A stretch of 18,945 nt of DNA, from NCBI GenBank assembly GCA_023426365.1, contig JAFAAW010000050.1:1-18945 (forward strand), given 5' to 3'. The notes below the pieces were generated by a model, which saw only the letters and a program-made list of their open reading frames with translations, made no database searches and was not told where the DNA came from. Positions 14,570 to 18,945 of the stretch are shown here, one piece after another (position 1 is the first letter of the stretch; each line of letters opens with the position of its first letter). The position numbers and the translations under genes are program-made. This DNA is from Pseudomonadota bacterium. Lineage in GTDB: Bacteria > Pseudomonadota > Alphaproteobacteria > Rhodospirillales > Magnetospirillaceae.

Positions 14570-14926
14570 TTACGCGCCCTTGACCGCGTCGGCGTGCTGG
14601 TCATAGGCCTGAAGCGCAAGCGCCGCATACATCAGCGACGGGCCGCCGCCCATGTAGACGGCCATGCCGGCCACCTCCATCAGTTCCTCGCGGGTGGTGC
14701 CCAGCTCCAGCGCGGTCTTGGTGTGAAAGGCGATGCAGCCGTCGCACCGGGCGGCGATGGCGATGCCCATGGCCACCAATTCCTTGGTCTTGGCATCCAG
14801 CGCGCCGCTGGTGCCGGCGGCCTTGGCCATGGCGGAAAAGCCCTTCATCACGTCGGGAATGCCGCCGCGAAGCTGGCCCAACGCGCCCGACAGCTCCTTC
14901 GCCAGAGCCGGCCAATCATGAGACAT
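14570..14926 (-). CDS. Carboxymuconolactone decarboxylase (CMD/AhpD-like) family protein
   Basis: A 118-residue all-helical protein of the CMD/AhpD family. The redox motif is C61-D-G-C64-x3-H68 (RCDGCIAFHTKTAL), with E49 twelve residues before the first cysteine, the same spacing as the proton-relay Glu of AhpD. This suggests a thiol peroxidase or disulfide-reductase role rather than ring-lactone decarboxylation, whose enzymes lack the CxxC. The exact substrate is unknown. GGAGAA lies about 8 bases before the ATG at 14926. It has its own promoter overlapping the end of tadA and converges on cysK with a shared terminator. The single-gene layout and thiol chemistry fit oxidative-stress defence, as inference. 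Confidence 0.9.
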   Translation of the reverse strand: MSHDWPALAKELSGALGQLRGGIPDVMKGFSAMAKAAGTSGALDAKTKELVAMGIAIAARCDGCIAFHTKTALELGTTREELMEVAGMAVYMGGGPSLMYAALALQAYDQHADAVKGA

Positions 14927-14959
14927 GGGAAAGTTCTCCGTGTGGAAAGCGCTGCCCGA

Positions 14960-14988
14960 TATATAAGCGTTTTCTAATTAAAAGTCTA
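14960..14988 (-). promoter_or_regulatory. Promoter of the CMD-family gene
   Basis: On the minus strand TAGACT (14983-14988), a 17-base spacer and TATATA (14960-14965), 34 bases before the start codon, in the most AT-rich stretch of this part of the window. The -35 includes the stop codon of tadA. Confidence 0.6.
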
Positions 14989-15426
14989 GCGCCGTTCCCG
15001 GAAGAAATCGCGCAGCATGGCGGCGCAGTCGCGTTCCCCCAGGCCGCCCACCACCTCGGGCCGGTGGTGGCAGGTGGGGTGGTCGAACACGCGCGGGCCG
15101 TGCTCGACCCCGCCGCCCTTGGGGTCGTAGGCGCCGAAATAGACCCGGCGCAGGCGGGCGAAGGCGATGGCCGCCGCGCACATGGGACAGGGTTCCAAGG
15201 TGACGTACAGGTCGCAATCGCCCAGGCGGGGCGAACCGGCCTCGGCGGCGGCGGCGCGCAGCACCAGCACCTCGGCATGGGCGGTGGGGTCCGACAGTTC
15301 CTCGACCCGGTTGCCGGCGGCGGCGACGACGCGGCCCGCGCGCACCAGCACGGCGCCCACCGGCACCTCGCCGCGCAGGGCGGCCAGCCGGGCCTGTTCC
15401 AATGCCTGGGCCATGAAATCGCTCAT
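14986..15426 (-). CDS. tadA: tRNA-specific adenosine deaminase
   Basis: A 146-residue zinc deaminase that converts A34 to inosine in tRNA-Arg(ACG). The zinc and proton-shuttle motif is H50-A-E52 (PTAHAEVLVLR) and the second zinc motif P79-C80-P-M-C83 (TLEPCPMCAAAIAFARL); VYFGAYDPKGGG (95-106) and the C-terminal helix MLRDFFRERR are characteristic of TadA rather than of guanine or cytosine deaminases. The start is ATG at 15426; a second Met at residue 5 is a possible alternative. It is divergent from the amidotransferase-like gene with a 75-bp gap. Confidence 0.95.
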   Translation of the reverse strand: MSDFMAQALEQARLAALRGEVPVGAVLVRAGRVVAAAGNRVEELSDPTAHAEVLVLRAAAAEAGSPRLGDCDLYVTLEPCPMCAAAIAFARLRRVYFGAYDPKGGGVEHGPRVFDHPTCHHRPEVVGGLGERDCAAMLRDFFRERR

Positions 15427-15443
15427 TCCCCTGATCTAACACA

Positions 15444-15472
15444 TTGCCGCCGCGATGGCAGGGCTCTATACG
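15444..15472 (+). promoter_or_regulatory. Promoter of the C26 hydrolase-rluB-rsmD operon
   Basis: TTGCCG (15444-15449), a 17-base spacer and TATACG (15467-15472), 29 bases before the ATG of the first gene. Confidence 0.55.
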
Positions 15473-15501
15473 AAGCCCCGAACCCGAGAGGATGTGAGTC
15501 C

Positions 15502-16218
15502 ATGACCACCCGTCCCGTCATCGGCATCACCTTGGACTCCGAGGCGCCGGGCGGCTATTCGCCCTTCCCCTGGTACGCCCTGCGCCAGAATTATTGCGAC
15601 GCGGTGGCCGCCGCCGGCGGCCTGCCCCTGGCGCTGCCGCACGAGCCCGCGCTGGCCGGCGACTACGTGGCGCGCATCGACGGGCTGGTGATCACCGGCG
15701 GCGCCTTCGACGTGGACCCGGGCCTGTTCGGCGCCGCCACCCGCCACGCGACCGTGACGCTGAAAAGCCGGCGCACCGCCTTCGAGCTTGCCATCCTGCG
15801 GGGGGCGCTGGCCCGCGACCTGCCGATCCTGGGCATCTGCGGCGGCCAGCAATTGCTGAACGTGGCGCTGGGCGGCACGCTGATCCAGCACATCCCCGAC
15901 GCGGTGCCCGATTGCCTGGCCCATGAACAGGCCGCGCCGCGCGACCGGCCCGGCCATGCGGTCGAGCTGGTGGCCGGCACCCGTCTCGCCGCCATCGCCC
16001 AGACCTTGCGCCTGGACGTCAACAGCAGCCATCATCAGGCGGTGGAAACGGTGGCGCCGGGCTGCGTGGTCAATGCCCGCGCCGCCGACGGCGTGATCGA
16101 GGGCATCGAGGCCCCGGACCGCGCCTTCTGCATCGGCGTGCAATGGCACCCGGAATTCATCATCGGCGCGGCGGATGCCGCGCTGTTCCACGCTTTTATC
16201 GAGGCCTGCCGCCCATGA
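15502..16218 (+). CDS. Gamma-glutamyl-GABA hydrolase-like class-I glutamine amidotransferase (peptidase C26)
   Basis: A 238-residue class-I glutamine-amidotransferase fold, probably cleaving a gamma-glutamyl amide. The nucleophile is C113 in ILGICGGQQLLNVALGG (109-125), and the His-Glu pair is H216/E218 in GVQWHPEF (212-219). TGGAFDVDPGLFG (65-77) and NSSHHQAVE (174-182) match the PuuD/peptidase C26 group, which hydrolyses gamma-glutamyl-gamma-aminobutyrate in putrescine breakdown, but no other putrescine gene is here, so the substrate is uncertain. The start at 15502 follows GAGAGG and fits the family N-terminus (RPVIGIT). Its stop overlaps the ATG of the pseudouridine synthase by 4 bases (ATGA). 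Confidence 0.9.
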   Translation: MTTRPVIGITLDSEAPGGYSPFPWYALRQNYCDAVAAAGGLPLALPHEPALAGDYVARIDGLVITGGAFDVDPGLFGAATRHATVTLKSRRTAFELAILRGALARDLPILGICGGQQLLNVALGGTLIQHIPDAVPDCLAHEQAAPRDRPGHAVELVAGTRLAAIAQTLRLDVNSSHHQAVETVAPGCVVNARAADGVIEGIEAPDRAFCIGVQWHPEFIIGAADAALFHAFIEACRP

Positions 16219-17201
16219 CCGAAGAAAACACCAAGGAAAAAGGCGAACGCATCGCCAAAAGGCTGGCGCGGGCCGGCGTGTGTTCGCGCCGCGATGCCGA
16301 GCGCTGGATCGCCGAAGGCCGCGTGGTGGTGAACGGCCATCGCCTGGACACCCCGGCCGTCCTGGTGCAGCCGGGCGACGTGGTGGTGGTGGACGGCAAG
16401 CCGGTGGCCGAGCCGGAGCGCACCCGCGTGTGGCGCTATCACAAGCCCGCCGGGCTGATGACCACCCACAAGGACCCCGAGGGCCGGCCCACCGTGTTCG
16501 AGCGCCTGCCCGAGGACATGCCGCGCGTGATCTCGGTCGGCCGCCTGGACTATGCCTCCGAGGGGCTTTTGCTGCTGACCAATGACGGCGAGCTGGCCCG
16601 CCGGCTGGAACTGCCGTCCAATTCGTGGATTCGCCGCTACCGCGTGCGCGTCCACGGCGAGGTGGACCCCGAGCGCCTGCTGGAGCTGGAAAAGGGCCTC
16701 ACCGTGGACGGCGTGCGCTATGGCCCGATCAAGGCCCTGCTGGACCGCCAGAAAGGCGCCAACGCCTGGGTCACGGTGTCGATCCGCGAGGGCAAGAACC
16801 GCGAGGTGCGCCGCGTCTTCGAACATCTGGGCTGGCCGGTGCTGCGCCTGATCCGCGTGGCCTATGGCCCGTTCCAGTTGGGCAGCCTGGAGGAAGGCGC
16901 GGTCGAGGAAGTGCCCGCCAAGGTGTTCAAGGAACAATTGGGCCTGGAACAGTCGAAATGGGCCAAGGTCCAGGCCGACGACCATCCGCAACTGCCCCAT
17001 GCGCCGGGCAGCCGCAAGGGCGGCCGCGCCCGGCCCCAGGGCGGCAAGGACCGGCCCTTCCCGGCCGGCGACGGCGCCCGCGGCAAGGCGCCCGGAAGCA
17101 AGGCGCCCGGCGGCAAGGCGAGTACCGGCAAGGCCCCCGGCGGCAAGCCCGCCAAGCCCGGCAGCGAGAAGCCCGATGCGAATCGTCGGCGGAAGCCATA
17201 A
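16215..17201 (+). CDS. rluB: RluB-type 23S rRNA pseudouridine synthase with basic C-terminal tail
   Basis: A 328-residue RsuA/RluB/RluE-family pseudouridine synthase. Residues 11-60 form an S4 RNA-binding domain (RIAKRLARAGVCSRRDAERW); the catalytic aspartate is D112 in SVGRLDYASEGLLLLTNDGE; and GKNREVRRVFEHLGWPVLRL (193-212) is the conserved C-terminal part of the catalytic domain. RluB modifies U2605 of 23S rRNA; assignment to RluB rather than a paralogue rests on overall resemblance. Residues about 265-328 are a Lys/Gly/Pro/Ala-rich, probably disordered tail with KAPGSKAPGGKASTGKAPGG repeats, common in alphaproteobacterial versions. It starts in an ATGA overlap with the hydrolase, and its last 26 bases overlap rsmD. 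Confidence 0.92.
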   Translation: MTEENTKEKGERIAKRLARAGVCSRRDAERWIAEGRVVVNGHRLDTPAVLVQPGDVVVVDGKPVAEPERTRVWRYHKPAGLMTTHKDPEGRPTVFERLPEDMPRVISVGRLDYASEGLLLLTNDGELARRLELPSNSWIRRYRVRVHGEVDPERLLELEKGLTVDGVRYGPIKALLDRQKGANAWVTVSIREGKNREVRRVFEHLGWPVLRLIRVAYGPFQLGSLEEGAVEEVPAKVFKEQLGLEQSKWAKVQADDHPQLPHAPGSRKGGRARPQGGKDRPFPAGDGARGKAPGSKAPGGKASTGKAPGGKPAKPGSEKPDANRRRKP

Positions 17202-17727
17202 GGGCCGGCGGCTGGCGGCACCCGACGGCCGCGTCACCCGCCCCACCTCGGACCGCGCCCGCGAATCGCTGTTCAACATCCTGGCCCATTCGCCGCTGGT
17301 CGAGCTGGACGGCGCCACGGTGGTGGATGCCTTTGCCGGCTCGGGCGCGCTGGGCCTGGAGGCGCTGTCGCGCGGCGCCGCCCATGCCTGGTTCCTGGAA
17401 AGCCACCACGGCGCCCTGGCCGCGCTGAAGGCCAACGTGGCCGAGCTGCGCGAGGGCGCGCGCGCCACCATCCTGCGCGCCGACGCCACCAAGCCGCCGC
17501 CGCCGGTGCAGCCCTGCACCCTGGCAATGCTGGACGCGCCCTACGACAAGGGCCTGAGCACGCCGTGCCTGGCCGCCCTGGCGGCACGGGGCTGGCTGGC
17601 CCCGGGCGCGCTGGCGGTGGTGGAGGTGGCGGCGCGCGAGGCCCTGGCCGCCCCCGACGGCTTCACGGTCGAGGACGAACGGACCTATGGCGCGGCGCGG
17701 GTGGTGTTCCTGACCTACCGGCCATAG
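17176..17727 (+). CDS. rsmD: 16S rRNA (guanine(966)-N2)-methyltransferase
   Basis: A 183-residue SAM methyltransferase for G966 of 16S rRNA. The N-terminus MRIVGGSHKGRRLAAP and RPTSDRARESLFNIL (22-36) are diagnostic of RsmD; the SAM motif is VVDAFAGSGALGLEALSRGA (49-68); motif IV, normally (D/N)PP(Y/F), reads D120-A-P-Y123 here. Length is typical. The start was placed at 17176, inside the end of rluB (26-bp overlap, different frame), because the family N-terminus begins exactly there. It is co-transcribed with the pseudouridine synthase, so the operon modifies both rRNAs. It converges on the next gene with 16 bp between stops and no obvious terminator. Confidence 0.95.
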   Translation: MRIVGGSHKGRRLAAPDGRVTRPTSDRARESLFNILAHSPLVELDGATVVDAFAGSGALGLEALSRGAAHAWFLESHHGALAALKANVAELREGARATILRADATKPPPPVQPCTLAMLDAPYDKGLSTPCLAALAARGWLAPGALAVVEVAAREALAAPDGFTVEDERTYGAARVVFLTYRP

Positions 17728-17743
17728 GGCGCCGCCGCCTCCC

Positions 17744-18388
17744 TCATTTGCCCGGCGCCCCCAGCGGCTGGGTCACCACCTTGGCCTGGGGCGCCGCCTT
17801 GGGCAGCGGCGGCTCCTCGGCCTGCGGGGCGACGGCGACCGCGGTGGAGGCAGGCGGGCGATAGGGTTCGATCCGTTCATAGGGCGGCACGCCGCCATGA
17901 AAGACCACCGGCATCACCGTGACGAGGGGTTCCGCCGCGTCGCCCGCGCCCTTGTCGGCCGCCTGGTCGCCCCCCTTCTCCGCCACCTTGTCCGCCACCT
18001 TGCCGGCGCCCTTGTCCGCGCCTTTGTCCGCACCCTTGTCGGGCGCCCCCAGCGGCTGGATGGTGGCGCGCACGTTGGGGCCATAGCGCAGCATGTTGAC
18101 CACGGCCAGATCCGGCACGCCGGTGACCCTGAGGCCGACATCGCTTTGGTAGACCGATACGGCGGCGCTCAGCGCGCCGCTCATGCGGCCATCCACCGCG
18201 CCGGCGTAATAGCCGCGCGAGACCAGTTGCTGTTGCAGATCGGTGATATAGGCCGGCGCCAGCGCCGGCGGAAAGCCGTGTTCGGGTTCGGGGGGAAGAA
18301 GATAGGGGGGCGGTGCCGGCGGTTCCGAGGCCAGGGCGGCGGAACCGGACAGCACCCCGACGCAGGCAATCAGCAGCGACATCCGCAT
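17744..18388 (-). CDS. Exported protein with peptidoglycan-binding (PG_binding_1-like) domain
   Basis: A 214-residue protein with a signal peptide (MRMSLLIACVGVLSGSAALA, cleavage near residue 20), a proline-rich segment (22-45) and one peptidoglycan-binding-like three-helix domain: ITDLQQQLVSRGYYAGAVDG (48-67) then ALSAAVSVYQSDVGLRVTG (72-90). After it come a charged repeat of the type DKGADKGAGKVADK (117-150) and a Pro/Ala-rich C-terminus. QPLGAPDK (111-118) returns as QPLGAPGK at the very end (207-214). There is no catalytic domain, so it is probably a periplasmic cell-wall-associated protein of unknown role. The start at 18388 was chosen; Met3 is a possible alternative. It is convergent with rsmD. 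Confidence 0.82.
   Translation of the reverse strand: MRMSLLIACVGVLSGSAALASEPPAPPPYLLPPEPEHGFPPALAPAYITDLQQQLVSRGYYAGAVDGRMSGALSAAVSVYQSDVGLRVTGVPDLAVVNMLRYGPNVRATIQPLGAPDKGADKGADKGAGKVADKVAEKGGDQAADKGAGDAAEPLVTVMPVVFHGGVPPYERIEPYRPPASTAVAVAPQAEEPPLPKAAPQAKVVTQPLGAPGK
17754..18059. repeat. 18-base exact direct repeat inside the peptidoglycan-binding protein gene
   Basis: GGCGCCCCCAGCGGCTGG occurs at 17754-17771 and again at 18042-18059, in the same reading frame (encoding QPLGAP). The stretch next to the second copy (about 17960-18040) is a degenerate array of cttgtccgc-like units that encodes the DKGA repeats. Confidence 0.75.
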
Positions 18389-18495
18389 GGGGGGTCCCTT
18401 TCATCAAGCCGAGACCACCCAAGCTATCAGGCCAGCGGCCGGCGGGCACGGGTGCGCCCGACCTGACCCCAGCGTCCAGGAAGCGGCCGAACGGC

Positions 18496-18945
18496 CTATG
18501 CCTCGCGGATCAGCGCCAGCAGCGCTTCCTCGGCCCGGCCCGTGCGGCGGGCGCCGGGGCGCAGCGCGCAGAACCGGCGTTCGGCCAGCGCCGGCCCCAG
18601 CACCGCCAATTCGCCATGGGCGACGCGCGGCGCCGCCACCAGCCGCGAGATCACCGTGGCCCCCGCCCCCACCGCGACCGCGCCGCACACCGCCTCGTTG
18701 CTGGGCAGCTCCAGCGACACGCGCAGGTCGCGCGGACCCAGGCCGAGACCGGCCAATGCCGCCTCCATGGCCTGGCGGGTGCCCGAGCCGCTTTCGCGCA
18801 GCACCCAGTCGAAACCCGCCAGGGTGGGCAGATCGGGGCGCCCCGCCCCCGCCCACGGATGGTGCGCCCCCACCACCAGCACCATCTGGTCGGTGGCGAT
18901 GGGCTCGGCCACCAGCGCGGGGTTGTCCACGTTGCCCTCGACGAA
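18496..18945 (-). CDS. LysR-type transcriptional regulator, effector domain (partial, N-terminus outside window)
   Basis: The C-terminal 149 residues of a LysR-family regulator, entering from the right edge with FVEGNVDNPALVAEPIATD. The periplasmic-binding-protein-like effector fold is shown by DQMVLVVGAHHPWAG, then WVLRESGSGTRQAMEAALAG (the ligand-binding loop of this group), LELPSNEAVCGAVAVGAGAT and VISRLVA. The pattern resembles the CysL/CbbR-like branch of LysR regulators. The DNA-binding half is outside the window, so target and partner genes cannot be judged. The end at 18496 (TAG) is clear. A gap of 107 bp separates it from the peptidoglycan-binding protein gene on the same strand. Confidence 0.9.
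   Translation of the reverse strand, partial: FVEGNVDNPALVAEPIATDQMVLVVGAHHPWAGAGRPDLPTLAGFDWVLRESGSGTRQAMEAALAGLGLGPRDLRVSLELPSNEAVCGAVAVGAGATVISRLVAAPRVAHGELAVLGPALAERRFCALRPGARRTGRAEEALLALIREA

Overview
The window is very GC-rich, with dense, short-spaced genes and third-position G/C bias. It reads as chromosomal DNA of an alphaproteobacterium, most likely of the Rhodospirillales (Magnetospirillum-like). The best evidence for this is the block mutM / ubiE / ubiB / coaBC / dut, which is a conserved alphaproteobacterial gene order, together with the alphaproteobacterial flavour of the proteins. I see no insertion sequence, phage gene, CRISPR array, tRNA or rRNA, and no gene-free stretch longer than about 220 bases.

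Layout. 1-2089 (minus strand): the N-terminal part of an OmpR-type response regulator cut by the window edge; a 121-residue protein that is essentially a free-standing DnaA domain IV (DNA-binding domain); and proline iminopeptidase. 2170-6499 (plus): a tightly packed operon of queA and tgt (queuosine tRNA modification), an EamA/DMT permease with a 66-residue histidine-rich tail, and an MFS transporter. 6665-8683 (minus): mutM, a small exported protein of unknown function and an enoyl-CoA hydratase, transcribed in that order. 8751-14451 (plus): ubiE and ubiB (ubiquinone), coaBC (coenzyme A), dut (dUTP removal), an Rrf2-family regulator and cysK (cysteine synthesis), ending in a strong terminator at 14464-14505. 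14570-15426 (minus): a carboxymuconolactone-decarboxylase/AhpD-like thiol protein and tadA (tRNA wobble adenosine deaminase). 15502-17727 (plus): a class-I glutamine-amidotransferase-like hydrolase (peptidase C26), an RluB-type pseudouridine synthase and rsmD, all overlapping. 17744-18945 (minus): an exported peptidoglycan-binding-domain protein and the C-terminal half of a LysR-type regulator cut by the window edge.

Most of the content is housekeeping: three tRNA-modification genes, two rRNA-modification genes, DNA and nucleotide hygiene (mutM, dut), ubiquinone and CoA synthesis, and cysteine synthesis with a probable local regulator. I found no convincing new multi-gene system. The points most worth a second look are the orphan DnaA domain-IV protein and the palindromes upstream of it; the absence of rpsT-dnaA next to the mutM/enoyl-CoA hydratase block, where many alphaproteobacteria carry them; the His-rich permease coupled to tgt; the Rrf2-cysK pair with a dyad in the cysK promoter; and an 11-bp perfect inverted repeat directly before the ubiB start codon.
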